From Candidatus Hydrogenedentota bacterium (GTDB lineage: Bacteria > Hydrogenedentota > Hydrogenedentia > Hydrogenedentales > SLHB01), in contig JAIBAQ010000021.1 of assembly GCA_019695095.1 (NCBI GenBank), forward strand, positions 1 to 50,091: DNA of 50,091 nt, given 5' to 3'. The number at the start of each line of letters is the position of its first letter. Position 1 is the stretch's first letter. The notes under the pieces are model-generated. The model ran no database searches, was not told the origin of the DNA, and was given only the letters and a program-made list of their open reading frames with translations. Shown one piece after another: positions 17,192-25,287 of the stretch. A program made the position numbers and the translations under genes.

Positions 17192-17846
17192 ATCCCACCC
17201 CTCTCACGGTGTGGATCAGGGCGTTGCCGAATCCTTTGTCGACTTTGTCCCTCAAGCGGCTCATCCGCGCTTCGACCACATTCGTTTGCGGATCGAAGTT
17301 GTACCCCCAGACATGCTCCATAATCATGGTCTTCGATACGACCCGGCCGGCGTTTCGCATCAGGTATTCGAGCAGCGAGAATTCGCGCGGCTGCAGTTCG
17401 ATGGGCTTACCCGATCGCACTACTTCACGCTTGAGCAAGTCCATCTCCAGATCGTCGTAGGTGAGCGCAGTCGGCTCCGCCACGGCGCGCGCCCGCCGTA
17501 TGAGTGCCTGTATGCGCGCCAACAACTCGGAGAAAGCAAAAGGCTTCGTGAGGTAATCGTCGCCACCCGATTGAAGACCGGCGACTCTGTCACTTACCGA
17601 TTGCTTCGCGCTGAGGATAAGCACGGGGACATTGACGCCCTGCCGCCGCAAGTCCTCAATCAAGCTGATGCCGTCAAGCTTCGGAAGCATTATGTCGACC
17701 ACAGCCGCGTCGTAGGACTCCGTCGTAGCCAGATGGAATCCGTCCAGGCCGTTGGTTGCGTGATCGACCGTATACCCGGATTGTTTCAGGCCTTTCACAA
17801 CAAATGCCGCGATTTTGGCGTCGTCTTCGACCAACAAGATGCGCAT
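17172..17846 (-). CDS. OmpR/PhoB-family response regulator
   Basis: 224 residues from the ATG at 17846 (MRILLVEDD); the 27 codons open upstream do not resemble a receiver. The receiver domain has acidic D8/D9, phosphoacceptor D51 in VVDIMLPKLDG, and the conserved Lys in YLTKPF. The C-terminal winged helix has LQPREFSLLEYLMRNAGRVVSK and then VVEARMSRLRDKVD and HTVRGVGYVL. It is the cognate partner of the kinase encoded by the overlapping gene. Likely targets are the efflux operon or the barrel-protein gene with the 21-bp inverted repeat upstream; this is inference from position. Confidence 0.94.
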   Translation of the reverse strand: MRILLVEDDAKIAAFVVKGLKQSGYTVDHATNGLDGFHLATTESYDAAVVDIMLPKLDGISLIEDLRRQGVNVPVLILSAKQSVSDRVAGLQSGGDDYLTKPFAFSELLARIQALIRRARAVAEPTALTYDDLEMDLLKREVVRSGKPIELQPREFSLLEYLMRNAGRVVSKTMIMEHVWGYNFDPQTNVVEARMSRLRDKVDKGFGNALIHTVRGVGYVLRSQ

Positions 17847-18087
17847 GGACTGCAATATGCCCTGATGTTCTGTATTTGAAGACACGGCTCTTCGCAACAG
17901 GCAAAGGACCTGCTGACATTGTGCCACAGCGCGGCGGATTGCCGTTACTTACGCAAGATCCGGTCGCGTGCCGACCCGAGAGCGCGAACAGGACATGCGG
18001 GTCCGCTTCGGCCTGTGCCGATGGTGATGAACAGACGTTGTTCTCGCTCTTACGGAAACGGGGATCGCGGCGAATGAAGTGCCTAGT

Positions 18088-18149
18088 CCGGATTTCTCGT
18101 GAGCAATTCGCGTCGGCGCTCAATCGCGCCGGTGCAAACTGCGGACTAC
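18088..18149 (+). repeat. Dispersed palindromic repeat, copy 3 (short, internally deleted)
   Basis: This 62-bp copy keeps the left end CCGGATTTCTC and joins it directly to GTGAGCAATTCGCGTCGGCG and the rest of the terminal hairpin through GCGGACTAC. The ~130 internal bases present in copies 1 and 2 are missing. As in copy 1, the right edge CTA is the TAG stop (18146-18148) of a minus-strand gene. Confidence 0.85.
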
Positions 18150-18457
18150 GCGGCTTTGCTGTTGGTCGTCGCGAGCGATCTCGCCGAAACGGCCGTCGGC
18201 GCGTTCGTTTCGACAGGAACTGCCTCAAGCACTACGGGCTCGGGAAGTCTGCTCTCAATGAAGCGAACCAACGAAAGCATGATTCGGCGCAGGCCGCGTG
18301 CCGCGGCGGTGAAGAGCATGTCTCCGGCATAGACGACGGCCGGCACGGGCACGAAGGTATCGCCGTTGCGGGTAGCCACCCATACGCCCATGGACGCTTC
18401 CGCAGACGGGAACCCTCCCATGGAAAAGTTAGAGGTATCCTGTTCTGTCTTGTTCAT
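18146..18457 (-). CDS. Hypothetical protein, 103 residues
   Basis: I do not recognise the family. The ATG at 18457 begins MNKTEQDTSNFSMGGFPSAE; AGGA lies 12 bases upstream, and a longer reading to 18622 looks non-coding. The middle contains GVWVATRNGDTFVPVPAVVYAGD and a moderately hydrophobic amphipathic stretch (AARGLRRIMLSLVRFIESRL). The C-terminus is Ala/Thr/Ser rich. There is no signal peptide. Its stop codon is provided by the edge of repeat copy 3, so the natural C-terminus may have been altered by the repeat. It could be a real small protein or an eroding one. Confidence 0.45.
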   Translation of the reverse strand: MNKTEQDTSNFSMGGFPSAEASMGVWVATRNGDTFVPVPAVVYAGDMLFTAAARGLRRIMLSLVRFIESRLPEPVVLEAVPVETNAPTAVSARSLATTNSKAA

Positions 18458-18639
18458 GTGATGCGTGTATCCTATCGCCCGGAAAGGCTGCGGTTGGTCT
18501 ACAAAAGTCCTATATGAACGCTTGACTGCATGCATACATTCCCCTGCGCCGTGCGCTGCAGGATTGCTTTCGCAGCCTGAGCTGGCGGGGTTTGCAACGC
18601 GCATGCATTCTGCCGGCCGCACGTTACGGCGGCATTAAT

Positions 18640-18821
18640 CCGCAATTTGCACCGGCGCGATTGGGCGCCGACGCAATTTACTCACGTGCAAAACGTTGAG
18701 GTTTTGCCATGAGGATTACTCGCGAACACACTCTGTTATTGGAGGACCGCTTTTTTCACCGCACGTCTCGCAGACACGCGGGTTACGGGAGATGTTCAAG
18801 TGTGTTCGTGAGAAATCCGGG
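18640..18821 (-). repeat. Dispersed palindromic repeat, copy 2 (full length, inverted)
   Basis: Read on the minus strand this copy follows copy 1 (6755-6945) part by part: CCCGGATTTCTCACGAACAC, the region with CCCGTAAC, GCGGTCCTCCAA, CAGAGTGTGTTCGCGAG, CCTCATGGCAAAACC and finally the GC-rich hairpin ending GCAAATTGCGG. Differences are scattered substitutions, so the copies are old relative to each other. The short stem GCAAAAC-CTCAAC-GTTTTGC is perfect here. It lies in a 452-bp gene-free stretch (18458-18909) just upstream of the HAD gene promoter. Confidence 0.85.
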
Positions 18822-18849
18822 TTAATGGCGTGTTTTAAGTGTGTATAAT
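18821..18849 (+). promoter_or_regulatory. Candidate promoter of the HAD phosphatase gene
   Basis: A perfect TATAAT lies at 18844-18849. The matching -35 region (GTTAAT at 18821-18826, 17-bp spacer) is weak and abuts the edge of repeat copy 2. A transcript would start near 18856, which rules out the in-frame GTG at 18841 as a start and allows the starts at 18865 or 18910. Confidence 0.5.
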
Positions 18850-18909
18850 CCCGTGACCCGTGAAATGGTTCCGCCCCTGGCGGAGTGTACCAAGGAGACT
18901 CCGACCGTC

Positions 18910-19632
18910 GTGCATATTTCGCAGTTTCAGGCCGTACTCTTCGATCTGGATGAAACGCTCCTGGAGAATACGCGTTCGTTTCAGGACATGGCCTACGACA
19001 CGTACTTCCAGTTCCGGACTGACTTGGACCCGGTTTCCGCTGACGATTTCTGGCAGGTCTTCTGGAGCAAGGCCGTGGACATGTGGTACATGATGATAGA
19101 CGGCGTCATCACCGGCGATGAGGCGCGTCTCTACACCTTCGTGAACACGTTGCGGGCGCTCGACGCCGATTCCGGTCTCGCAAAGCCCATGTTGGAAGAC
19201 TCCCATGCGCGTATCGTGAACGCGACCAGGTTGTTTGAAGATACGATTCCGGTGCTGACCCGCTTAAGGGAAGCGGGCTTGCGGCTGGGCATTGTCACCA
19301 ATGGCTATGCCACCACGCAGCACGGAAAGATCGCGCGACATTCCCTTCGGCCTCATGTGGATTTCGTGGTCGTCTCCGAAGAGGTCGGTTCGCACAAACC
19401 CGATCCCGCCATCTTCGGGGCGGCGGTGTCTTTGGCGCAGTCGGCCCCGGCGAGAACGCTTTTTGTAGGGGACACGTTCGTCAACGATATTGAGGGAGCG
19501 CTGGGGGCCGGTCTACGCGGCGTCCTGGTCGACCCTTCCGGCCGGATGGCAAGCGGGCCTTCGTTTCAAGGTGAGTCAGTGCCAAGTGTGCGCTGCCTCG
19601 CCGAATTGCTGCCAATCCTCGGGCTCGAGTAA
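18910..19632 (+). CDS. HAD-superfamily hydrolase (subfamily IA phosphatase)
   Basis: 240 residues from a GTG at 18910 that follows AAGGAG (18892-18897); an ATG at 18865 is an alternative. All four HAD motifs are visible: FDLDET with nucleophile D12 and D14, IVTNGYAT (motif II), the lysine in GSHKPDPAIF (motif III), and FVGDTFVNDIEG (motif IV). A helical cap lies between motifs I and II (about residues 25-100), as in YjjG/phosphoglycolate-phosphatase-like enzymes. It dephosphorylates a small metabolite, with the substrate not determined. The gene is followed by two stem-loops at 19646-19721. Confidence 0.9.
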   Translation: MHISQFQAVLFDLDETLLENTRSFQDMAYDTYFQFRTDLDPVSADDFWQVFWSKAVDMWYMMIDGVITGDEARLYTFVNTLRALDADSGLAKPMLEDSHARIVNATRLFEDTIPVLTRLREAGLRLGIVTNGYATTQHGKIARHSLRPHVDFVVVSEEVGSHKPDPAIFGAAVSLAQSAPARTLFVGDTFVNDIEGALGAGLRGVLVDPSGRMASGPSFQGESVPSVRCLAELLPILGLE

Positions 19633-19645
19633 CCCCAAAAAGGAG

Positions 19646-19680
19646 TTGCGGCGTCTGTGATGGCGGGTCAGACGCCGCAA
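19646..19680 (+). terminator. Strong stem-loop downstream of the HAD gene
   Basis: TTGCGGCGTCTG (19646-19657) and CAGACGCCGCAA (19669-19680) form a perfect 12-bp stem with an 11-base loop, 13 bp after the stop. Outer flanks AACCCC and GGGGGTT can extend the pairing. There is no uridine run, so it may end transcription by another route or protect the 3' end. Confidence 0.6.
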
Positions 19681-19695
19681 TGGTGGGGGTTCAAT

Positions 19696-19721
19696 CGCGT
19701 CCAAGTGGGGAGTAGGACGCG
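19696..19721. other. Second stem-loop after the HAD gene
   Basis: CGCGTCC (19696-19702) pairs perfectly with GGACGCG (19715-19721) across a 12-base loop. Together with the stem at 19646-19680 it makes a tandem hairpin pair. Its role is unknown. Confidence 0.5.
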
Positions 19722-20253
19722 TTAGGAGGCTAATTGAGTTCTTGGCGCAACTGGCGCCGTAGGTCTAGGAGCTGGCAATAACCCAAGTGGTCGCATACAA
19801 CACAGAACCCAGCATGATGCAGCGTGGCCGCACCCGGCTGTAAATCACCCGCTTACCCTGAATTTTCGTCAGGTACCACATTTTGAATCGGGACGTTGTG
19901 GTGGTTCGGTGTCGCATGATCTCCTCTCTCCTCGGTTCAGCTTTTGTCTTCTTCGAGCGGTCATCTATTGACAGAGCAAGCATAATGCCAATCTTATAAA
20001 AGGGCACGACTGCGAGTTTTTCTAGTTTTCCTGCGGAAAGATTTGGATTCTTCGCCCTTGTAACTCATTGAAGTTGTTCAATTTCGTTGCAGGATACGCC
20101 CCCGCGTTCATAAATGGACGCCCAAGAGCGATGCAAATTGAGTGGCAACAGTTTTCTAAGTTACGACAAGCCCCGAATTTCAAGACTCAGCGTCAGAACA
20201 GGAGGGAATTAACGAAACCAAGGAGGTCAATGAGGGGGAAAAAGGATATCAGG
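19722..20253. other. Intergenic stretch between convergent HAD and NUDIX genes
   Basis: No recognisable gene. Its base composition is more AT-rich than its surroundings around 19975-20070. A possible 50-codon minus-strand ORF (19765-19917) and a 16-codon plus-strand ORF with a perfect AAGGAGG site (ATG at 20230) are present; the latter runs into the NUDIX 3' end and is not called. Confidence 0.4.
19765..19917 (-). CDS. Possible small basic protein (50 residues)
   Basis: The ATG at 19917 is preceded by a purine-rich GAGGAGAGAGGAG stretch, a strong ribosome site. The product starts MRHRTTTTSRFKMWYL, is very basic, and ends in a hydrophobic segment (CIMLGSVLYATTWVIA) that could sit in a membrane. 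No family is recognised. The call rests on the ribosome site alone and could be wrong. Confidence 0.3.
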   Translation of the reverse strand: MRHRTTTTSRFKMWYLTKIQGKRVIYSRVRPRCIMLGSVLYATTWVIASS

Positions 20254-20730
20254 CTACTGTTGCTGGGCCTGCTGAGCTGATTTTCGCAGCCACTCTGCGG
20301 CCCGCAGGGCAAAATCGCGTTCAGTTTCGTACGTGAGCATGCTGGTGGCGCTTTGCAGGGATTCGGCCCATAGAGGCGAGAAGAGTGCTTCCTCTGACCC
20401 TGGTGCAGCGTGGATGGGTCTTCGCTCGGCGGACCGCAGGCGCATCAGGTAGTAATGCTCGTTACGGTGGTAGTGGACGTTTTCGAAATCGTATTCGCTG
20501 ACTGACTCGCCGAGGTCGGCAATCACGTCGAGTTGGCAGTATCCGGTTTCCTCGCAGGTTTCCCGGACGGCCGCTTCAGCATCGGTTTCGCCAGGGTCGA
20601 TATGACCCTTTGGCAGGCGAACCTCGTGGATTTCGCGGTTATCGCGAACAACGTGCCGCTCGATAAGCAAAACGCGCAGGGAAGAGTCTAGAACGATTCC
20701 GCCAGCGGCACGATATCGTCTGGTCTTCAC
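20254..20730 (-). CDS. NUDIX hydrolase
   Basis: 158 residues from a GTG at 20730. The Nudix box is complete: GHIDPGETDAEAAVRETCEETGY, matching Gx5Ex7REUxEExGU with the metal-binding glutamates present. It is preceded by RAAGGIVLDSSLRVLLIER. The core strand order and the DFENVHYHRNEHYYLMRL segment resemble diadenosine-tetraphosphate/Ap4A-type or general nucleotide pyrophosphohydrolases (MutT-like). It starts 3 bp after the stop of the zinc-ribbon protein gene, so the two are cotranscribed. The substrate is not determined. Confidence 0.9.
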   Translation of the reverse strand: MKTRRYRAAGGIVLDSSLRVLLIERHVVRDNREIHEVRLPKGHIDPGETDAEAAVRETCEETGYCQLDVIADLGESVSEYDFENVHYHRNEHYYLMRLRSAERRPIHAAPGSEEALFSPLWAESLQSATSMLTYETERDFALRAAEWLRKSAQQAQQQ

Positions 20731-20733
20731 GGT

Positions 20734-21537
20734 CTACTGGACGGCCGGTTCCGTTATAACGGGCGACCCGTCCGGCATCTCCGGAACGTGGTAGGCGATG
20801 GCCTCAATCAGGGTATCGCTACCAACGGCATATCCGCCGCAGTAGAGCTGCCCAGGAGAGACTTGAGCCATTCCATAGGCATCGATGTACTCTTCACCGG
20901 TTTTAACGCCGACGTATTCCGCATCCAACTGGGTCGGGCTGCTGAGCTTTGCTTCACCCCTGAACTCGTAATTCCCCCCCACGGTGGCGACGAAATAGAC
21001 ACTATCGCCCTGGGTCTCCACAATCGCCTGGCCGATTACCGGGGCAAAGGGTTCTTCACTGCGCTTCAGGACATAGCGCCCATCGAATCCATTGGTCAAT
21101 TGGTACTGGCTTAACGCGATCTCGGTTTCCGAAGGTGAAACGGGGTGTTCAACCAGCTTTTTGGCCAGTTCCTCGTAGATAGCCGAAGAAGAAGTCCAGA
21201 GCAACTCCGGATCCGACTCGGAACCTGTGTCTTCGAATCCTTGCGTGAGCATGGACTCGATCGACGACACGTTGAAGGCGACCCAGAGAACAACCAAGAG
21301 GCCCAGAACCATCAGGAGACTGGAGAGAACTCGCCGGGGGTGGATTTTTTCCTCGATGGGAATGACAGGACCTTCGCTGGAGAGGCGCCTGGTCCGTTGA
21401 TCGCGCAGGTTATTGCCGCACATTTTACAGAGCAATGTGCCGGGAGGGTTAACCGTGCTGCACTGTTCGCACACGGCATCCGCATCAATATGCAGATCGG
21501 AGTGCTCCGCGATTCCCTCTCGTCCGCTCGGTTCCAT
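20734..21537 (-). CDS. Zinc-ribbon membrane protein of unknown function
   Basis: 267 residues. An N-terminal zinc ribbon (about residues 22-42) has CEQC and CKMC pairs. A linker of ~25 basic and polar residues follows, then a single membrane helix (VLSSLLMVLGLLVVLWVAFNV, about residues 70-90) and an extracytoplasmic domain of about 170 residues (EIALSQYQLTNGFDGRYVLKR, VYFVATVGGNYEFRGEAKL). The outer domain is not recognised. With its ribbon inside and its domain outside it resembles other zinc-ribbon/TM proteins of unknown role. It forms a two-gene unit with the NUDIX gene. Confidence 0.75.
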   Translation of the reverse strand: MEPSGREGIAEHSDLHIDADAVCEQCSTVNPPGTLLCKMCGNNLRDQRTRRLSSEGPVIPIEEKIHPRRVLSSLLMVLGLLVVLWVAFNVSSIESMLTQGFEDTGSESDPELLWTSSSAIYEELAKKLVEHPVSPSETEIALSQYQLTNGFDGRYVLKRSEEPFAPVIGQAIVETQGDSVYFVATVGGNYEFRGEAKLSSPTQLDAEYVGVKTGEEYIDAYGMAQVSPGQLYCGGYAVGSDTLIEAIAYHVPEMPDGSPVITEPAVQ

Positions 21538-21866
21538 TGACGCTCATACCTCCACACGGGTTTATGCCGAATCGTCTGTCGATTGCATGACTCACCGGTA
21601 CCCGCTACCCCGGCAGCGGGCTATGAACGCATCGCTTGTCGACACAAAGCGCCCCAACCCATTGTGTCACAGAGCAACTCGTGTGTCCAGCGGAACGTTA
21701 CTCTTGAACCGCTTGATGAGGCTGGCGGCGATGCCGTCGGCTGTGTGCCGCATTGGAAAGGGCGTTTGCATGGTGTAGACTTCGTGGGTGCATGAGGCCG
21801 TCTTCGCTCGCTCTGCTGCATCGGGGCGAGTTTCAACACTAGGCTGGGACAAGGGAGTAAGTTAGG
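21538..21866. other. Divergent intergenic region, no gene seen
   Basis: 329 bp between the zinc-ribbon gene (minus) and the UbiB-like gene (plus). Promoters for both must lie here, but I see no near-consensus -35/-10 pair, riboswitch or repeat. Confidence 0.5.
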
Positions 21867-23540
21867 GTGCCGTATCGCACGCTCGCACAACGCGTGGGCA
21901 ATGCCGTACGCCTGGCGGAAGTGGTCCAGGTCTTGGTTCGCCATGGTTTCGCCGACCTGGTGCGGCGTCTGGGTCTTCACGAGGGGTTGCCTGCCAAAGT
22001 CCTGCACAGTCTCCGCCTCATAGAGGCGAACTCGGCCCCACCCGAGACGATTGGCGCGCGATTGCGCGAAGCGCTTATGGAGTTGGGGCCCACTTTCGTA
22101 AAGTTCGGACAGATTCTCAGCACGCGCCCCGACATCATTGGCCCACAAATCTCCGGTGAACTCAGCCAACTCCAGGATCGCGTGACCGCGTTGAGCTTTG
22201 CCGACATGCGCCTCGTGATCGAAAAGGAACTCGGCGGTCCGGTTTCATCGCTTTTTGCGGAGTTCGAGGAAACGCCCGTCGCGGCAGCTTCGCTCAGCCA
22301 AGTGTATCGGGCGCGCACCAAAGAGGGGCATCCGGTCGCAGTCAAGGTGCAGCGGCCCGGCGCGCGAAAAGTCATTGAATCCGATCTCAGCCTGCTGATG
22401 GGCATCGCGGAATGGGTCGGCGAACACGTGTCGGATGTGAAGTGGATGAACCCCGCGGGCATGGTAGGCGAGTTCGAACGGTCCATTAAGCGCGAACTGG
22501 ATTTCACCATCGAAGCGCGGACCATCGATCGTTTCCGAGAAAACTTCGGCGCAACGGAAACCGTGTTCGTGCCGCTGGTTTACGACGCGTTGTCGAGCGC
22601 GCGTGTGCTCACCATGGACTGGATCGACGGAGTCCGTATCGACGATGTCAGTCAGTATGCCGAGCGCAACTGCGATCCGAAGACCATAGCGGCAATCGGT
22701 TGCGACGTGTTGTGCAAGCAGGTGTTCGAGTATCACCTCTTTCACGCCGATCCGCATCCCGGCAACGTGATGGTGACGTGCAACAATCAAATCGCCTTTC
22801 TCGACTACGGCATGGTGGGGCATCTCGAGAAGCACGATGTTCATACGATGGCCGACCTGTTGCACGCCGTGTTTAACGAAGACTCCGCGCGGTGCGTTCA
22901 GGCGCTGCTTGCATTCACAACTACCGGCGACGCGCCCGACGAACGGGCGCTCGAACATGAGATTGCGCAGTACCTCGCGTTTGAAGCGCAGGCCGTTCTC
23001 GGAAAAGCCGACATCGGCCGCGCGTTGGAACAGATCACGGGAATCTTGCAGCGGCACCAATTGCAGTTGGCGCCTCGTTTCTCGCTGTTGCTGAAATCGC
23101 TCGCAACGATTGAATCCACGGCACGCGTTCTCGACACCGAGGCCGATATGGTTCCGGTGATACGCCCGTACGTCGAGCGCATGGTGCTTAATCGTTTTGC
23201 GCCCCAGAACCTGGCCCTGGAGGGCCAACAAGGTCTTGCGTCCGCGATGCGGATGTTCCGAGAAATGCCCACCGATCTGCGCCACATCGTACGCATGATT
23301 CGCACGGGCAAGCTGCGCCTTCAAATGACCCACGAAGGATTCGAAACGCTCGCAAATGTGCTCGATCGCGCCAGCAATCGCATCGCGTTCAGCGTAATTG
23401 CCGGTTCGTTGGTGGTCGGCTCGAGTCTATTGCTTTCTACGGAAGCAGGCGCAAAGACCTTGGGGCTCGCGGGATTCATGATTGCCGCAGCGTTGGGGCT
23501 GGGCCTTCTCATTTCGATTATTCGATCGAAGAATTACTAG
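21867..23540 (+). CDS. ABC1/UbiB/AarF-family atypical kinase
   Basis: 557 residues from a GTG at 21867 with GGGAG upstream. Family landmarks are the KxGQ motif in GPTFVKFGQILSTRPD, the alanine-rich nucleotide loop AAASLSQVYRA, the lysine in VAVKVQRPG, catalytic HADPHPGNVMV and the metal-binding FLDYGMVG. Two C-terminal membrane helices lie at about 500-520 and 532-552. Proteins of this family support ubiquinone or menaquinone biosynthesis and lipid handling at the membrane. No other quinone gene is nearby, so the specific pathway is open. Confidence 0.93.
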   Translation: MPYRTLAQRVGNAVRLAEVVQVLVRHGFADLVRRLGLHEGLPAKVLHSLRLIEANSAPPETIGARLREALMELGPTFVKFGQILSTRPDIIGPQISGELSQLQDRVTALSFADMRLVIEKELGGPVSSLFAEFEETPVAAASLSQVYRARTKEGHPVAVKVQRPGARKVIESDLSLLMGIAEWVGEHVSDVKWMNPAGMVGEFERSIKRELDFTIEARTIDRFRENFGATETVFVPLVYDALSSARVLTMDWIDGVRIDDVSQYAERNCDPKTIAAIGCDVLCKQVFEYHLFHADPHPGNVMVTCNNQIAFLDYGMVGHLEKHDVHTMADLLHAVFNEDSARCVQALLAFTTTGDAPDERALEHEIAQYLAFEAQAVLGKADIGRALEQITGILQRHQLQLAPRFSLLLKSLATIESTARVLDTEADMVPVIRPYVERMVLNRFAPQNLALEGQQGLASAMRMFREMPTDLRHIVRMIRTGKLRLQMTHEGFETLANVLDRASNRIAFSVIAGSLVVGSSLLLSTEAGAKTLGLAGFMIAAALGLGLLISIIRSKNY

Positions 23541-23552
23541 TCTGCAAAAGAA

Positions 23553-23587
23553 AACGCGCGCGAGGCTTCTCGTTCCTCGCGCGCGTT
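23553..23587. terminator. Bidirectional terminator between ubiB-like and asd genes
   Basis: AACGCGCGCGAGG (23553-23565) and CCTCGCGCGCGTT (23575-23587) form a perfect 13-bp stem with a 9-base loop. T-rich sequence follows on the plus side and the complement of AAAAGAAAA follows on the minus side, so it can stop both converging transcripts. Confidence 0.9.
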
Positions 23588-23608
23588 CTTGCGTTTGTTG
23601 TGTGGCGC

Positions 23609-24613
23609 TTACAGGACTTCGGCGATCTGCACGGCGTTTAGCGCGGCGCCCTTGAGCAGGTTGTCCGACACGATCCACATGAGAAGGCCGTTCTTGTAGG
23701 AAAGGTCTTCGCGGATACGGCCGACAAAAGTCTCGCCTCTTCCCGCGGCGCGCGTGGCCAACGGGTAGAGCTGCTTGGACGGATCGTCTTCCACGATCAC
23801 GCCGGGCGCTTTCGAGAGAAGTTCGCGCGCCTGCTGAACCGTCAGCTTGTCGCGGGTGTCGATGTTCACGGACTCGCTGTGTCCCGTGTACACGGGGACG
23901 CGCACCGTGGTGGCAGCGACGCGGATCGAATCGTCGCCCATGATCTTCTTGGTCTCGTTGACCATCTTCATTTCTTCGGAGGTGTAGCCGTTGTCGCCGA
24001 ACGCATCGCTCTGCGGGATCTGGGGAATGCAGTTGAAGGCGATTTGGTGCGGGAACACGGAGCATGCCGGCTCTTTGCCTTCGAGCACGGCGCGTGTCTG
24101 GGCGTGCAACTCATCGAGGGCTTTGATGCCCGCGCCGGACACGGCCTGGTAGGTGGAAACTACGACGCGCTCGATCTTTGCGGCGTCGTGGAGCGGTTTC
24201 AAGACGACGACCATCTGGATGGTTGAGCAGTTGGGGTTGGCGATGATGCCTTTGTGCCACTTGATATCGTGGGCATTCACTTCCGGCACGACCAGCGGCA
24301 CTTCCTTGTCCATGCGCCAGGCGCTGGAGTTGTCAACGACCACGCATCCGTCTTTCGCGGCACAAGGGGCAAACTTCTTGCTGGTTCCACCGCCCGCGCT
24401 GAACAAAGCGACGTCCACGCCTTTGAACGAGTTTTCGGAGAGTACTTCGACAGGAATCTCTTCGCCCTTGAACGTAACCGTCTTGCCCTTCGAGCGTTCG
24501 GACGCGAGTGGCTTGAGCGACTTTACCGGGAAATTACGCTCTTCAAGGACGCGGAGCATTTGACGCCCCACAAGGCCGGTGGCTCCGGCGACAGCTACGG
24601 TTTTCGGTGTCAT
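23609..24613 (-). CDS. asd: Aspartate-semialdehyde dehydrogenase
   Basis: 334 residues from the ATG at 24613 (MTPKTVAVAGATGLVGRQML), which gives the normal N-terminus; AAAGGA lies upstream. The NADP-binding GATGLVG is at the start. The active-site cysteine is in NPNCSTIQM and the catalytic histidine in HSESVN. The SAGGGTSKKFAP segment is also typical. The enzyme reduces aspartyl-4-phosphate to aspartate semialdehyde, feeding lysine/diaminopimelate, threonine and methionine synthesis in the cytoplasm. It is the last gene of a same-strand run after the two thioredoxin genes but separated by 121 bp, so it may have its own promoter. Confidence 0.95.
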   Translation of the reverse strand: MTPKTVAVAGATGLVGRQMLRVLEERNFPVKSLKPLASERSKGKTVTFKGEEIPVEVLSENSFKGVDVALFSAGGGTSKKFAPCAAKDGCVVVDNSSAWRMDKEVPLVVPEVNAHDIKWHKGIIANPNCSTIQMVVVLKPLHDAAKIERVVVSTYQAVSGAGIKALDELHAQTRAVLEGKEPACSVFPHQIAFNCIPQIPQSDAFGDNGYTSEEMKMVNETKKIMGDDSIRVAATTVRVPVYTGHSESVNIDTRDKLTVQQARELLSKAPGVIVEDDPSKQLYPLATRAAGRGETFVGRIREDLSYKNGLLMWIVSDNLLKGAALNAVQIAEVL

Positions 24614-24734
24614 GGCGGTACACAATCCTTTCTGACTAATAACGGACCCTAGTTCTATGCCCGAGTATGCATACGGTCCCATGCGAAGGCATGGATGCCC
24701 GGTTCAACGCTACGTTGCGCCCCCTACTCCCCCA

Positions 24735-25235
24735 TCAACCTTTCAGCAGCGCGCGCAATTCATCCGTCGAGTGATATCCCACTTCCATCCGAACCACCTT
24801 TCCTTCCCGAAAGATAAGAAGGGTGGGAACCGATTCCACCTGGTGCCGCTCGGCCAAATCGGGTGCCAAGTCAATATCCACGACGGCCACTCGACTTCCT
24901 TCCAAGGCGATCGTATTGACGTTGGGTGACATAGCCCGGCACGGGGGACACCACGTTGCGTAGAAATCCACCAATACGGGCTGCCCCTGCGCCTCAGCCA
25001 CGAATGCGTCCAGTTTCTCCGCGGAGTCAATCTGCGTAACCGATTGAGACCACTCGACTTTGTTTTCCACGACGGTCTGCGCAATCCCGAAGGCCAGCAG
25101 ACCTCCAATTACAGCCATGGTCACGGGGTCGTGGTAGAAGACGGTACTTTTTCGCGGAGCGTCGCGCCTCAAGAGAAGGGCGAGGGCCGCGCCAAGTGCC
25201 ACACCGAGTACTGCTATCGCTAGTTTCGCTGGCAT
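24735..25235 (-). CDS. Membrane-anchored thioredoxin-like protein
   Basis: 166 residues from the ATG at 25235 (GGAAG just upstream). Two hydrophobic helices lie at ~5-22 and ~37-56. A thioredoxin fold follows with DFYATWCPPC (C96, C99) and the cis-proline in ESVPTLLIF. CPPC instead of CGPC suggests a different redox potential. The topology is ambiguous: with two helices the thioredoxin domain could be on the same side as the short N-terminus. It lies 52 bp downstream of the trxA gene and probably belongs to the same transcript, which suggests a cytoplasmic-membrane thiol exchange pair. Confidence 0.85.
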   Translation of the reverse strand: MPAKLAIAVLGVALGAALALLLRRDAPRKSTVFYHDPVTMAVIGGLLAFGIAQTVVENKVEWSQSVTQIDSAEKLDAFVAEAQGQPVLVDFYATWCPPCRAMSPNVNTIALEGSRVAVVDIDLAPDLAERHQVESVPTLLIFREGKVVRMEVGYHSTDELRALLKG

Positions 25236-25287
25236 GTCTTCCACGTTGCCGGCTCAGTCCGGCGCGGGCCACCCGGCTGCAAGGACG

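Noticed and set aside
20068-20280. Small plus-strand ORF ending MRGKKDIRLLLLGLLS with AAGGAGG before an internal ATG
   Set aside because: The ribosome site is good, but the 16-codon product is mainly antisense of the NUDIX C-terminus and no support for it exists.
22245-23333. 362-codon ORF on the minus strand opposite the UbiB-like gene
   Set aside because: It has no family motif and lies entirely within a clearly recognised kinase gene; it mirrors its codon pattern.
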